From: Candidatus Hydrogenedentota bacterium | GTDB taxonomy: Bacteria; Hydrogenedentota; Hydrogenedentia; Hydrogenedentales; JAEUWI01 | DNA length: 64,000 nucleotides | Reading direction: 5' to 3' | Assembly (NCBI GenBank): GCA_019637335.1 | Contig: JAHBVV010000024.1 | Location: 1 to 64,000, forward strand | Shown: positions 40,044 to 52,431 of the stretch, one piece after another | Layout of the letters: the number at the start of each line of letters is the position of its first letter | Numbering within the stretch: position 1 is the first letter of the stretch | Translations under genes and position numbers: made by a program | Notes under the pieces: generated by a model | The model's database searches: none | Seen by the model: only the letters and a program-made list of their open reading frames with translations | Told to the model about the DNA's origin: nothing

Positions 40044-43000
40044 ATGGGAAAGACTATGAGCCCGAAGAACGCACAAGAAATCACCGCACGCCACGGAGCG
40101 GCGGCCGCCGCCGGTTCCTACTGGCGGCACGCCGCGGAGCTGCGCGGCGAGGTGGCGCTGGACCCGGAACGGCACCGCGAGTTCCCCTCGGAGGGCGCCG
40201 GCCTCATCGACGCCACCGGACGGCGCAATTTCATGAAGGTCATGGGTGCGTCCATGATGATGGCGGGGCTTGCCGGTTGCGCGCGCCAGCCTGAAGAGAA
40301 GATCGTACCCTATGTCAAGCCGCCGGAAGAGGCGGTGCCGGGCCGCTTCCAGTACTACGCCACCGCCGCGCCCTTCGCCGGCTACGGCCTCGGCGCGCTG
40401 GCCGCCAGTTATGAAGGCCGCCCCACCAAGATCGAGGGCCTTGCGGATCATCCCGCCTCCCTCGGCGCGAGCAGCGTTCACGCGCAGGCATCTCTCCTCG
40501 ATCTCTATTCGCCCGACCGCATGGAAGTCATCAGCCATGTCGGCACCCTGGGCACCTGGAACCGCTTTGCGGCGGAGTTCTCCCGCGCCTTGCAGGGCGT
40601 TGACAGCGCCGCGGGCGCCGGCCTCGCCATCCTCACGGAGACCGTGACTTCGCCCACGATGGCCAAACAGATGGCCATGATCAACGCCATCTACCCGGAA
40701 GCGAAGTGGTACCAGCACGACCCGATGGGCCGCAACAACGCGCGGGTCGGGGCATTCGAGGCCTTCGGCGAACACGTCGCCCCCGTCATCAACTTCAAGA
40801 AGGCGAAAGTCATTCTTTCGCTTGACGCCGATTTCCTCCACGAAGGGCCGGCGCATGTCCGATACGCCGCCGACTACGCTTGGACCCGGTCCGCCGCCGC
40901 GACCGCCGGCGAGCCCGGCTACGTGGCGCGCGAGGGCTTCGCGCACGACGAAATGAGCCGCCTCTACGCGGCGGAAGTCTCCCCGACGCTCACCGGCGCC
41001 AGCGCGGACCACGCGATCCAGCTCCGGCACCCGCACATTGAGACGCTCGCCCGCAAGATCGCCGAGGCGGTCGGCGTGCCCAACGCCGCGCCGAACGCGG
41101 AAAACGCCGCCGCGCTGCCCGAAGCCTGGGTAAACGCGGTTATAGCGGATCTCTCCGCACACAAGGGTCACGCCGTCGTCGTTGCAGGCGATGCCCAGCC
41201 CCCGGCGGTGCACGCCCTCGCCCACGCAATCAACAATGCCCTCGGCGCCGCCGATTCCGGCCTCGTCACCTACATTGACTCGCCCGAGGCGAAGCCCGTC
41301 GACCAGGAAGCGTCGCTGGCCTCACTGGTCGACGATCTTAACGCCGACAAAATCTCGATCCTCGTGATCCTGGGCGGAAACCCGGTCTACAGCAGCCCCT
41401 ACACGCTCGATCTGGCCTCCGCTATGGAAAAGATCGGCCTGCGCGTTCACCTGACCGCCGAAAAGAACGAGACCTCCCAACGCTGCCACTGGGTCATCCC
41501 GGAATCGCATTACCTCGAAGCCTGGGGCGATATCCGCGCTTACGACGGGACGATCTCGATCGTCCAGCCGCTGATCCGCCCGCTGTACAACAGCAAGACC
41601 GCCGCCCAGATCCTCGCGCTCATTCTGGGCGACGAGGCCGCGACCGATTACGACCTTATTCACAACAACTGGTTGGCCACGTATGGCGAGAGCTCCGAAC
41701 TGGCCTGGCGCCAGGCCCTGAGCACCGGCGTCGTCGCGAATTCCGCCAGCCCGGCCAAGTCCCCGGCGCACAAGCACGCCTTCAGCGCGGAAGCGCCCGC
41801 CCCCGCCCGGGAGGGCCTGGACTTGCTCTTCCGGCTTGACCCGCGCACGGCCGACGGGCGCTACGCGAATAACGCGTGGCTCCAGGAGCTGCCGAAGCCG
41901 CTGACGAATCTTACGTGGGACAACGCGGTGCACCTGCACCCGAACACCGCCCACACCCTCAAGCTGAAGCAGGAGGACGAGGTCCTCATTCAGTTCGAGG
42001 GCTTCGCCGGCAAGAATGTCCGCGCCGCGGTCATGCTCGTCTATGGCCAGCCCGAGGACACCGCCACGATCCACCTGGGATACGGGCGCGAGGTCGTCGG
42101 CCCCATCGGGCGCGGGCGCGGATTCAACGCCTTCGCCTGCCGCAAGGCCGATTCCCCCTGGTTCCTCACCGGCGTCAATCTGGCCAAGACCGGCCGGACC
42201 TACATGCTCGCGCGCACCGAAGAGCACAACAACATCGAGCAGAGCCACGTCACCCAGACGGACAAAGCCCAGGATCGGTACCTGATCCGCGAGCGTAGCC
42301 TCGATTATTTCAAGAAACATCCCGATTTCGCGCAGCACATGGGCCACCACGCGCCGGATCGCGAAATGACGCTCTACAACCCCGACGAGAAAGACTGGGA
42401 CGGCCCCTTCTCCTGGGGCATGACCATCGACCTCAACCGCTGCACCGGCTGCGGCGTCTGCACCATCGCCTGCCAGGCCGAAAACAACATCCCGGTCGTG
42501 GGCAAGGAAGACGTGCGCGTCGGCCGCGAAATGCACTGGATACGCGTCGACCGCTACTACAAGGGCGATCCGAAGCGCATGAAGGACGAGGGCCGCGTGG
42601 ACGGCGTCGCGCACCAGCCCGTACCCTGCATGCAGTGCGAGAACGCGCCCTGCGAGCCCGTCTGCCCCGTCGGCGCCACGATGCACAGCGAGGAAGGGCT
42701 TAACGACATGGTGTACAACCGCTGCGTCGGCACCCGCTACTGCTCGAACAACTGCCCCTACAAGGTCCGCCGTTTCAATTTCTTCCACTACAATATCCGC
42801 AGCGGCCAGGACGCGCCCCAGCTCAAGATGATGCGCAACCCCAACGTGACCGTCCGGAGCCGCGGCGTCATGGAAAAGTGCACCTACTGCACGCAGCGCA
42901 TCAACCGCGCGCGCATCGACGCGAAGGTGGCGGCGGCAAACCGCCCCGGCGGCGGCGAACCCCACATCGCCGACGGCGCCGTGCAAACGGCCTGCCAGGC

Positions 43001-43196
43001 GGCGTGCCCCTCCGGCGCCATTGTTTTCGGCAATATCAAGGATCCCGAAAGCCGGGTATCTCTTCTCAAGCAGAATCCTCGGGACTACGGCCTCCTCGCG
43101 GACATTGGCACGCGCCCGCGCACGACCTATCTGGCGAGGCTGCGGAACACCAACGACGATCTGGCCAGCCCTGTAGCCCATACCGCGGAGCACTGA
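40044..43196 (+). CDS. actB: Alternative complex III subunit ActB (molybdopterin-fold and iron-sulfur protein)
   Basis: 1050 aa. A twin-arginine-type segment (GRRNFMKVMGASMMMAGLAGC, about residue 57) lies near the start. Residues about 100-720 have the molybdopterin oxidoreductase fold. In characterised ActB this domain binds no molybdenum. From about residue 795 a ferredoxin-like domain carries four cysteine clusters: RCTGCGVCTIACQAENN, CMQCENAPCEPVCPVGA, RCVGTRYCSNNCPYK and EKCTYC with ACQAACPSGAIVFG. These hold one 3Fe-4S and three 4Fe-4S clusters in known structures. It takes electrons from quinol oxidised at ActC. Confidence 0.95.
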   Translation: MGKTMSPKNAQEITARHGAAAAAGSYWRHAAELRGEVALDPERHREFPSEGAGLIDATGRRNFMKVMGASMMMAGLAGCARQPEEKIVPYVKPPEEAVPGRFQYYATAAPFAGYGLGALAASYEGRPTKIEGLADHPASLGASSVHAQASLLDLYSPDRMEVISHVGTLGTWNRFAAEFSRALQGVDSAAGAGLAILTETVTSPTMAKQMAMINAIYPEAKWYQHDPMGRNNARVGAFEAFGEHVAPVINFKKAKVILSLDADFLHEGPAHVRYAADYAWTRSAAATAGEPGYVAREGFAHDEMSRLYAAEVSPTLTGASADHAIQLRHPHIETLARKIAEAVGVPNAAPNAENAAALPEAWVNAVIADLSAHKGHAVVVAGDAQPPAVHALAHAINNALGAADSGLVTYIDSPEAKPVDQEASLASLVDDLNADKISILVILGGNPVYSSPYTLDLASAMEKIGLRVHLTAEKNETSQRCHWVIPESHYLEAWGDIRAYDGTISIVQPLIRPLYNSKTAAQILALILGDEAATDYDLIHNNWLATYGESSELAWRQALSTGVVANSASPAKSPAHKHAFSAEAPAPAREGLDLLFRLDPRTADGRYANNAWLQELPKPLTNLTWDNAVHLHPNTAHTLKLKQEDEVLIQFEGFAGKNVRAAVMLVYGQPEDTATIHLGYGREVVGPIGRGRGFNAFACRKADSPWFLTGVNLAKTGRTYMLARTEEHNNIEQSHVTQTDKAQDRYLIRERSLDYFKKHPDFAQHMGHHAPDREMTLYNPDEKDWDGPFSWGMTIDLNRCTGCGVCTIACQAENNIPVVGKEDVRVGREMHWIRVDRYYKGDPKRMKDEGRVDGVAHQPVPCMQCENAPCEPVCPVGATMHSEEGLNDMVYNRCVGTRYCSNNCPYKVRRFNFFHYNIRSGQDAPQLKMMRNPNVTVRSRGVMEKCTYCTQRINRARIDAKVAAANRPGGGEPHIADGAVQTACQAACPSGAIVFGNIKDPESRVSLLKQNPRDYGLLADIGTRPRTTYLARLRNTNDDLASPVAHTAEH

Positions 43197-43204
43197 ACTG
43201 AATC

Positions 43205-44590
43205 ATGAGCGTTGAAGCAAAAGAGATCCCGCCCGCGCTGCGGGCGGTCGCGCCCCTGGTCGAGCCCGGCCACAATTACGAGTCGATCTCGCGAGCCGTT
43301 GCGGACGTGATCCTCGAAAAGCCGCTCCCGAAACCGTGGTACGCCGTGGTCTCGCTTGGCGCCGCGCTGCTGGGCATCCTCGGCGCAAGCACCGCCTGGC
43401 TCTTCTGGCAGGGGCTCGGCGTCTGGGGCATCAACAACCCGGTCGGCTGGGGTTTCGCCATCGTGAACCTCGTCTGGTGGATCGGTATCGGCCACGCCGG
43501 AACCCTGATCTCCGCCATCCTGCTCCTCTTCAACCAGGACTGGCGCACCGCGATCAACCGTTCCGCAGAGGCCATGACGCTCTTCGCCGTCATGTGCGCG
43601 GGCATCTTCCCGCTCCTGCACGTCGGCCGCCCCTGGGCCATTTTCTTTATCTTCCCGTACCCCAACACCATGGCGATGTGGCCGCAGTTCCGCAGCCCGC
43701 TCCTCTGGGACGTGTTCGCCATCTCCACCTATTTCACCGTGTCGCTCCTGTTCTGGTTTACGGGCCTCATCCCCGACCTGGCCACCCTGCGCGACCGCAG
43801 CAAGAAGGGCATCGCCCGCTTCGTCTACGGCTTCTTCGCCCTCGGCTGGCGCGGCTCCGCGCGCCACTGGTACCGCTACGAAATGGCCTACCTGCTTCTC
43901 GGCGGCATGTCCGCACCGCTCGTGGTCTCGGTGCACACCATCGTATCGTTCGACTTCGCCGTGTCGGTCATCCCCGGCTGGCACACCACCATCTTCCCGC
44001 CCTACTTCGTGGCCGGCGCCATCTACTCCGGCTTCGCCATGGTGCTCACCATCATGATCCCCGTGCGCGCCTGGTTCGGCATGCACGACTTCATCACCGC
44101 GCGCCACCTCGACAACATGGCGAAGGTCATGCTGGCGACGGGCCTGGTCGTGTTCTACGGCTACTGCTGCGAGGCCTTCTACGCCTGGTACAGCGGCAGC
44201 GACTACGAGCGATTCATGATGTGGAACCGCATGACCGGCCCCTACGCCTGGGCCTACGCCGCGCTGCTCTTCTGCAACGCGTTCACCCCGCAGTTCCTCT
44301 GGCACCCCTTCTTCCGGAGGAACGTGTACGCCCTCTTCGTCATCACCATTATCGTAAACATCGGCATGTGGCTCGAACGCTACGTCATCGTGGTCACCAG
44401 CCTCACGCGCGACTATCTTCCGGCGGCCTGGGGCGAGTACCAGGCCACCATGTTTGACTGGGCGGCGTACGTCGGATCGATCGGCCTCTTCCTCTTCATG
44501 ATGGGCCTGTTCCTCAAGTTCCTGCCCATGATTACGATCTTCGAGTTGCGGCTCCAGCAGTACCAGCTCGACAAGGGCGAGATCCGCTAA
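43205..44590 (+). CDS. actC: Alternative complex III subunit ActC (NrfD-like quinol-oxidising membrane protein)
   Basis: 461 aa with about ten membrane helices, NrfD/PsrC family (PF03916). Segments include WWIGIGHAGTLISAILLLFNQ and FPLLHVGRPWAIFFIFPYPN, in which the His and Asp-like positions shape the quinol site of this family. AMTLFAVMCAG and TIVSFDFAVSVIPGWHTTIFPPYFVAGAIYSG are also typical of ActC. It lies 8 bp downstream of actB. It oxidises menaquinol on the periplasmic side. Confidence 0.95.
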   Translation: MSVEAKEIPPALRAVAPLVEPGHNYESISRAVADVILEKPLPKPWYAVVSLGAALLGILGASTAWLFWQGLGVWGINNPVGWGFAIVNLVWWIGIGHAGTLISAILLLFNQDWRTAINRSAEAMTLFAVMCAGIFPLLHVGRPWAIFFIFPYPNTMAMWPQFRSPLLWDVFAISTYFTVSLLFWFTGLIPDLATLRDRSKKGIARFVYGFFALGWRGSARHWYRYEMAYLLLGGMSAPLVVSVHTIVSFDFAVSVIPGWHTTIFPPYFVAGAIYSGFAMVLTIMIPVRAWFGMHDFITARHLDNMAKVMLATGLVVFYGYCCEAFYAWYSGSDYERFMMWNRMTGPYAWAYAALLFCNAFTPQFLWHPFFRRNVYALFVITIIVNIGMWLERYVIVVTSLTRDYLPAAWGEYQATMFDWAAYVGSIGLFLFMMGLFLKFLPMITIFELRLQQYQLDKGEIR

Positions 44591-44644
44591 CCGGTTGAAA
44601 TGCACGCCGCGCCCCCGCGCGGCCACGAAGGATAACCAGACGCT

Positions 44645-45202
44645 ATGTCAGCACACGGACACGAAGCCGACACGCCGCAAGTCTACGGCCTGATCGCCGA
44701 GTTTGACGATCCGGACACGCTCCTGCGGGCCACCACCAAGGCCCACGAGGCGGGCTATCGCGCCATGGACGCCTACTCCCCGTTTCCGATCCACGGGCTC
44801 GCGGAAGCCATGGGCGTGCGTAAGACCGCCGTCTCCTTCATCACGCTCGTGGGCGGGCTGACCGGCGCGATCACCGGCTTCGGCATGCAGTGGTTCGCCT
44901 CCGTCCACCACTACCCGTTCAGCATCGGCGGCAAGCCGGACCTCAGCTGGCCCGCCTTCATGCCGATTACCTTCGAAATGACGATCCTCTTCGCCGCCTT
45001 CGCCGCCCTGGGCAGCATGCTGCTCCTCAACGGGCTGCCCCGGCCGCACCACCCGATTTTCAACGCGAAGCGATTCGAGCGCGCCTCCAGCGACGGTTTC
45101 TTCCTCTGCATCGAGCGGACGGACGCGCAGTACGACGCCGAAGAGACCCGGAACTTCCTGCAGGGGCTCGGCCCCGTGGAAGTCTCCGAGGTGCTCGACT
45201 AA
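44645..45202 (+). CDS. actD: Alternative complex III subunit ActD (DUF3341)
   Basis: 185 aa. DUF3341 family: YGLIAEFDDPDTLLRATTKAHEAGYRAMDAYSPFPIHGL is the family signature. Two membrane helices follow (about residues 60-82 and 105-127), then a C-terminal cytoplasmic segment (DGFFLCIERTDAQYD). It is a small structural subunit that binds the ActC side of the complex. Confidence 0.93.
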   Translation: MSAHGHEADTPQVYGLIAEFDDPDTLLRATTKAHEAGYRAMDAYSPFPIHGLAEAMGVRKTAVSFITLVGGLTGAITGFGMQWFASVHHYPFSIGGKPDLSWPAFMPITFEMTILFAAFAALGSMLLLNGLPRPHHPIFNAKRFERASSDGFFLCIERTDAQYDAEETRNFLQGLGPVEVSEVLD

Positions 45203-45251
45203 ACAGGCCCTGAACCTCGCCCGCCGGATAGGCCGGCGGCGGAGCAATAAG

Positions 45252-45986
45252 TTGGAACCGATGAAACCATCCAAGAACATCACGGCGCGCCGGCAAGGCC
45301 TTCCCCGCCACGCGGCGCTCGCGCTTGCGGCCGCCTACAGTTTCGTGCTGGCGGGGTGCCATCAGGATATGTGGAACCAGCCCCGCTACACGTCGCTCCA
45401 GAAGAATGACTTCTTCGCAGACGGGGCCGCCGACAGGCTGCCGGTCCCCAACACCATCCCCTATGACGCCGCGCGGCGCGGCTGGGTGTCCCACGAGTAT
45501 GAAACCCTCACGGGCCAGGCCCAGGTCCCCAGCCTCCTCGAGGATGTCTTCTGGACCGGCAAGCTGGACGACGGCACGCCCAGGCCCGACAACTACTTTT
45601 CCGTCGATGTGGCCCTGCTCAAGCGCGGCCAGGAGCGTTACACCGCGACCTGCGCGCTTTGCCATGGCGAGGCGGGCTACGGCAACGGCATGATCGTCCA
45701 GCGTGGCTTCCCCGCGCCGCCCTCCCTCCACATCGACCGGCTCCGGGAAATCGAAGACGGCTACTTCGTGGATGTAATCAACAATGGATTCGGCCGCATG
45801 TACAGCTACCGCGCGCGCGTGTCGGCGGAAGACCGCTGGGCCATCGCGGCCTATATCCGCGCCCTGCAATACAGCCAGAACGTCCCGAAGGACGCGCTGG
45901 AGGAAGCTGATCGGGCCGAACTGGAAAAGGCGCTGAACTCCGCGCCGGAAGCAGCACAACAGCCGGTGGAAAACAATGCTCACTGA
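45252..45986 (+). CDS. actE: Alternative complex III subunit ActE, monohaem cytochrome c lipoprotein
   Basis: 244 aa from a TTG, chosen because GGAG sits 7 nt upstream; an ATG three codons later is poorly spaced. A lipoprotein signal ends FVLAGC. One haem site, CALCHGEAGYGNG, lies in the middle. RMYSYRARVSAEDRWAIAAYIRALQ near the end provides the distal methionine region. ActE relays electrons from ActA to the oxidase. Its end overlaps actF by 11 bp. Confidence 0.92.
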   Translation: MEPMKPSKNITARRQGLPRHAALALAAAYSFVLAGCHQDMWNQPRYTSLQKNDFFADGAADRLPVPNTIPYDAARRGWVSHEYETLTGQAQVPSLLEDVFWTGKLDDGTPRPDNYFSVDVALLKRGQERYTATCALCHGEAGYGNGMIVQRGFPAPPSLHIDRLREIEDGYFVDVINNGFGRMYSYRARVSAEDRWAIAAYIRALQYSQNVPKDALEEADRAELEKALNSAPEAAQQPVENNAH

Positions 45987-47196
45987 CGGACAACTCGAAA
46001 AGATCGGCGCCCTGCAGGGCAAGTGCCTGAAACTCGGCGGCGGCGCGCTGGTTGCGCTCCTGCTTTTCGGCCTCATCTCCGGAACCACCTTCCAGGGCCT
46101 CCTGGTCGGGTACCTGGCGATTTTCGGATTCGGCATCAGCGGGCTCGGGCTCGTCATGCTGCACCACCTTTGCGGCGGCAGCTGGAGCTTCGTGGCCCAG
46201 CGCATCGCCGAAGCCGCATCGCGCACGCTGCCGTTTCTGTGCGCCGCCGGCGCCTTTGTCATCCTGGGCGGGGCGCTGTTCTCGAACATCTACCCCTGGG
46301 CCAACAAGGAATTCCTGTCCCGGCCGGAGAACGAGTACATCGCGTACATGTCAAACCTGAAGGAGCATTTCCTCAGCTTTAAAATGCTCGCCCTCTGCTT
46401 CGTCGTCTACTTCGGCCTCTGGCTTCTGATGATGCGCGCGTTCAACACGTGGTCCCTCAAGCTCGACGAAACCGGCGACGCCCGCTATATCGGAAAGATG
46501 AAGGTGTGGGCCGGCTTCGGCCTCGTGGCCTATGTGGTCTCCATGACCTTCGCCGCCACGCACTGGGGCATGTCCACCGACCCGACCTTCTTCTCGACGA
46601 TCTACGGCGCCTGGATGATCGCGGGCTACGCCCTGGCGATGATGTGCTTCTGCGTGATCGTGCTCACCAGCCTGGACGACGAGGGCCTGCTGGCCAGTAA
46701 GCTCAGCTCGCGCATATACCACCACTACGGCAACTTCATGCTGGGCTTCACGATCTTCTGGTCGTACCTGTCCTTCTCGCCCTTCCTGATTATCTGGAAC
46801 GGCAACCTGCCCGAAGAAATCGGCTGGTACCTGCACCGCGGCGGAAGCCTGACCATCGTCACGGTGTTTCTCATCGTCTTCGTCTGGTTCGTGCCCATGT
46901 GGAGGCTCCTCATGCGCCAGAACAAGACAAACCCGCTCAAGCTGCGCAAGATCGCCATCTACATTCTGGCGACCCGCTTTGTGGACATGTACTGGAATAT
47001 CGTGCCCTCCTTCGAGAACAACCACGCCACCATCAATATCGCGACGCTGATCAGCACCCTGCTCGGCGTGGCGGGCATTGGCGGCGTCTGGCTGTGGGTG
47101 TTTCTCCACGAGTTGAAGAAACGCCCGATTCTCCCGCAGCGGGACCCGCGCGAAGAACTCATGTTCCTCAAAGAAAAGGCCCACAGCCATGCATAA
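45976..47196 (+). CDS. actF: Alternative complex III subunit ActF (NrfD-like membrane protein)
   Basis: 406 aa with about ten membrane helices, related to ActC but lacking its quinol-site signature. Features include FGISGLGLVMLHHLCGGSWSFVAQRIAEAA and SMTFAATHWGMSTDPTFFSTIYGAWMIAGYAL. In solved complexes ActF contributes a possible proton path. It overlaps both actE and the next small gene. Confidence 0.93.
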   Translation: MLTDGQLEKIGALQGKCLKLGGGALVALLLFGLISGTTFQGLLVGYLAIFGFGISGLGLVMLHHLCGGSWSFVAQRIAEAASRTLPFLCAAGAFVILGGALFSNIYPWANKEFLSRPENEYIAYMSNLKEHFLSFKMLALCFVVYFGLWLLMMRAFNTWSLKLDETGDARYIGKMKVWAGFGLVAYVVSMTFAATHWGMSTDPTFFSTIYGAWMIAGYALAMMCFCVIVLTSLDDEGLLASKLSSRIYHHYGNFMLGFTIFWSYLSFSPFLIIWNGNLPEEIGWYLHRGGSLTIVTVFLIVFVWFVPMWRLLMRQNKTNPLKLRKIAIYILATRFVDMYWNIVPSFENNHATINIATLISTLLGVAGIGGVWLWVFLHELKKRPILPQRDPREELMFLKEKAHSHA

Positions 47197-47647
47197 TGCC
47201 GCCGATCACGATACCGAGAAAAGCGTCAAGGAAGGTTACGAAGTAACCGACATGAACGCGCGCCTCATCGCGTATTTCATTGTGGCCCTCTTTGCGATGT
47301 TGTTCGGCGCCGTAATGACGATTATCATCGTCATCCGGGGATTCGACCGGTCGCGCCCCGCGCTGAACGACACGCCGGCGTCCGCCCTCGCCACCCCGGA
47401 TGTACAGGTGCCGCCCGCGCCGCACCTCCAGGGCGATCCCGTGTCCGACCTCCATAAGGTCCTCGCGGAGAACACAGCTCGCCTGAGCGCCTATGGCGTC
47501 ATCAGCGAGGAGCCCGGCATGGAGCGCGTGCACATTCCCGTGGAGCGGGCCATGGCGCTGGTTGCCTCGGGCGCCGCGCCATACCGCCAGGAACCGACGA
47601 TCGCAACCACCGAGCTCGTCGATCCATTCGGAGAAGACGCGCTATGA
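47189..47647 (+). CDS. Small membrane protein of the alternative complex III operon
   Basis: 152 aa. One membrane helix (IAYFIVALFAMLFGAVMTIIIVI) near residues 27-50, then a periplasmic tail with MERVHIPVERAMALVASGAAPYR. Similar proteins with an IPVERAM-type motif follow actF in other genomes; I cannot name a function. Overlaps actF by 8 bp and the SCO gene by 4 bp, so it is translated with them. Confidence 0.75.
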   Translation: MHNAADHDTEKSVKEGYEVTDMNARLIAYFIVALFAMLFGAVMTIIIVIRGFDRSRPALNDTPASALATPDVQVPPAPHLQGDPVSDLHKVLAENTARLSAYGVISEEPGMERVHIPVERAMALVASGAAPYRQEPTIATTELVDPFGEDAL

Positions 47648-48612
47648 CTCCGTTTAAGGTATATCGCCGGGGGCGCAAGCGCAATGCGCTGCTTCGGGCT
47701 TGCGCCGTCGCCCTCGCCGCGGCTTCGGTGCTCTCCGCACCGCGCGCGGGCGCGCAGGCGGTCCCCAAAGATCGGGTCGAGGAAGTGGGGATCGATCCCA
47801 TCAGTTTTCGTGGGCCGGATCCGCGCGAACGCTTCAAGGATATCAAAATCCAGCAGAACCTCGGCGTGCAGGTCCCGCTTGACCTGGTGTTTCGCAACGA
47901 GCGCGATGAGGAAGTGCGCCTGGGCGACCTGATCACCGACAAGCCCGTGGTCCTCTCCCTGGTCTACTACGGCTGCCCCATGCTGTGCACCCTCGTGCTC
48001 CAGGGCATGGTTTCGGGCTTCGACGGCCAGCCGGCGGATTTCCAGCTGGGCCGCGACTACACCGTTATCAGCGTGAGCATCGACCCCGCGGAAACCGGCG
48101 AACTCGCCTCCGAGAAAAAGGCCAATTACCTCGCCTCGGCCAATCTCCCGGGCGCCGAAGAGCATTGGAGCTTCCTCACGGGGGACGAGGAGTCCATCGA
48201 GGCGCTCGCCGAAACCGTGGGTTTCCGGTACTACTACGACGAGACCGCCGGCCAGTATGCCCACGACAGCGGCGTCATGATCCTGACGCCGAAGGGCAAG
48301 GTTTCGAGCTACTATCTCGGCATCGAATACATTCCCAGGAACCTCCGCACCGCGCTCCAGGCAGCCGGCGCGAACTCAATCGGCGACTATCTCCAGCAGC
48401 CGACGCTTCTGTGCTTCATGTACGACCCGACCAGCGGCACGTATGGCCTGGTAATCATGAGCGTGCTGCGGCTCGGCGGCATATTGACCGTGTTGCTCAT
48501 TGCCGCCTTCTGGCTGGTGAACTACCTGCGCGGGCGCCGCGCGGTGGATACGGCTGACTATACATCAAGCACTCGCCCGCCCAGCCCGGCAGGCCTCTCT
48601 GGAAGCGTGTAA
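47644..48612 (+). CDS. SCO1/SenC-type copper chaperone
   Basis: 322 aa with an N-terminal signal sequence. The thioredoxin-like domain has copper-binding C111-x3-C115 (GCPMLC) and the later histidine in GQYAHDSGVMIL. A C-terminal membrane helix (LGGILTVLLIAAFWLVNYL) follows, which is unusual for SCO1 but common in this operon type. It delivers copper to the CuA site of subunit II, encoded next. Confidence 0.92.
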   Translation: MTPFKVYRRGRKRNALLRACAVALAAASVLSAPRAGAQAVPKDRVEEVGIDPISFRGPDPRERFKDIKIQQNLGVQVPLDLVFRNERDEEVRLGDLITDKPVVLSLVYYGCPMLCTLVLQGMVSGFDGQPADFQLGRDYTVISVSIDPAETGELASEKKANYLASANLPGAEEHWSFLTGDEESIEALAETVGFRYYYDETAGQYAHDSGVMILTPKGKVSSYYLGIEYIPRNLRTALQAAGANSIGDYLQQPTLLCFMYDPTSGTYGLVIMSVLRLGGILTVLLIAAFWLVNYLRGRRAVDTADYTSSTRPPSPAGLSGSV

Positions 48613-48655
48613 AACGAGATAACGCACCAAACGTTAAGGTGATAACAGGTACGCC

Positions 48656-49573
48656 ATGAATTTTCCGCTGATACCCGAGCAAGCATCGACCTTTGCTCCC
48701 AATGTGGACCTTTTGTTCTACACGCTGACGATATTTGTCTCCCTGTTCACAATCGGGGTGACCATTGTGCTCATCGCGCTCGGCATCAAGTTTAAAGCCG
48801 AGCCCGGCCGCAAGTCGCAGCACGTCGAGAACATGAAGCTCGAATTGCTCTGGAGCGCCATCCCCGCGGTCATCGCCCTCATCATTTTCGCCTGGGGCGC
48901 CGTGCTCTACTACGACTACCGAAACATCCCCGAGAACACGTTGGACATCACCGTGATCGGCAAGCAGTGGATGTGGAAGGTCCAGCACCCGAACGGACGC
49001 CGCGAAGTGAACGAGCTGCACGTGCCCGTGAACCAGCCCGTCAAACTCACCATGACGTCCCAGGACGTAATCCACAATTTCTACATTCCAGCGTTTCGCG
49101 TGAAGCAGGACGCCCTGCCCGCGGCCTACACCGATATGTGGTTCGAGGCCACTAAGGTGGGCAAGTACCCCTTCTTCTGCGCCGAATACTGCGGCACGGA
49201 GCACTCCCTCATGGGCGGCTACGTTACGGTCATGGAGCAGGACGCGTACCAGGAGTGGCTGCAGGGCGGCCCCCCGGTCACGCCGGTCCAGGCCGGCGAA
49301 ACGCTGTTCCAGCAAATGGGCTGCATGACCTGCCACGACGCCGGGGCCGCGAGCCGCGGGCCCCTGCTGGACAACGCCTTCGGCAATGAAGTCACCCTGC
49401 GCGGCGGCGAAAAAGTAGTCCGCAACGAGGAGTATATCCGGGAATCCATCGTGAACCCCTCGGCGAAAATCGTGGACGGCTACGCGCCGCTCATGCCGTC
49501 GTTCCCGAACCTGACCGACGATGACATCTTGAACCTCGTGGCGTACATCAAATCCTTGAGCGACGCAAACTAG
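48656..49573 (+). CDS. ctaC: Cytochrome c oxidase subunit II with fused cytochrome c (caa3 type)
   Basis: 305 aa. Two membrane helices (residues about 20-45 and 62-85) and a cupredoxin domain with the CuA site [12 protein letters not shown] at about residues 175-186. A cytochrome c domain follows with CMTCH at about residue 223 and the methionine in [16 protein letters not shown]. The fused haem defines the caa3 form and would accept electrons from ActE or ActA. Confidence 0.96.
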   Translation: MNFPLIPEQASTFAPNVDLLFYTLTIFVSLFTIGVTIVLIALGIKFKAEPGRKSQHVENMKLELLWSAIPAVIALIIFAWGAVLYYDYRNIPENTLDITVIGKQWMWKVQHPNGRREVNELHVPVNQPVKLTMTSQDVIHNFYIPAFRVKQDALPAAYTDMWFEATKVGKYPFFCAEYCGTEHSLMGGYVTVMEQDAYQEWLQGGPPVTPVQAGETLFQQMGCMTCHDAGAASRGPLLDNAFGNEVTLRGGEKVVRNEEYIRESIVNPSAKIVDGYAPLMPSFPNLTDDDILNLVAYIKSLSDAN

Positions 49574-49590
49574 TAAACGGAATTCCACAC

Positions 49591-51919
<2,329 letters not shown>

Positions 51920-51952
51920 TCCAGCGCGCCAAGCAAGAAAGAGTTATTCGCC

Positions 51953-52297
51953 ATGTCCGGACATCACCATATCGTTACCCCCAAGACCTACGGCGCCGTG
52001 CTCGTCGGCCTGATGGCGCTCATGATCGCCACCATCCTGGCCGCCCAGGTGCACATCGGGCCGGAAGATCAGCACCTCTATAACCTGGTGCTGGCCCTGG
52101 CCATCGCGTTCTGCAAGATGTCGCTCATCATCCTGTTCTTCATGCACGTGAAGTACAGCTCCAACATCACGCGCGTCTTCGCGGCCGCCGGCTTCCTGTG
52201 GCTCGTAATCTTCTTTGTACTGTTGTTTTGCGACTACGCCGCGCGCCAGTACGGCATGGATACGCCCATCACGACGAATCCCTATCTGGTGAACTGA
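51953..52297 (+). CDS. Cytochrome c oxidase subunit IV
   Basis: 114 aa, three membrane helices, prokaryotic subunit IV family (PF03626): YGAVLVGLMALMIATILAA, NLVLALAIAFCKMSLIILFFMHVKYS and WLVIFFVLLFCDYAAR. The gene is the last of the respiratory operon and is followed by a strong terminator. Confidence 0.9.
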   Translation: MSGHHHIVTPKTYGAVLVGLMALMIATILAAQVHIGPEDQHLYNLVLALAIAFCKMSLIILFFMHVKYSSNITRVFAAAGFLWLVIFFVLLFCDYAARQYGMDTPITTNPYLVN

Positions 52298-52326
52298 AGC
52301 GCCCGCCGGGGCGTTACAATACTCTT

Positions 52327-52361
52327 GCCCGCGCGCCTGGAAATGGCGCGCGGGCTTTTTC
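52327..52361 (+). terminator. Rho-independent terminator of the respiratory operon
   Basis: An 11-bp perfect stem GCCCGCGCGCC/GGCGCGCGGGC with a 7-nt loop, followed by five T. Confidence 0.92.
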
Positions 52362-52431
52362 TATCCTGATGGCGCGGCCATTACACGCGGAGGCCCTGTC
52401 TCGTCCCGCGTGTCGTATACCGGGAGGTCTT

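Noticed and set aside
41322-43193. Long minus-strand frame under actB
   Set aside because: Composition artefact of the actB coding strand. The plus-strand iron-sulfur motifs are unambiguous.
40044-43196. Formate dehydrogenase or other molybdenum enzyme
   Set aside because: The pentahaem ActA upstream and NrfD-like ActC, ActD, ActE and ActF downstream define alternative complex III, whose ActB carries no molybdenum cofactor.
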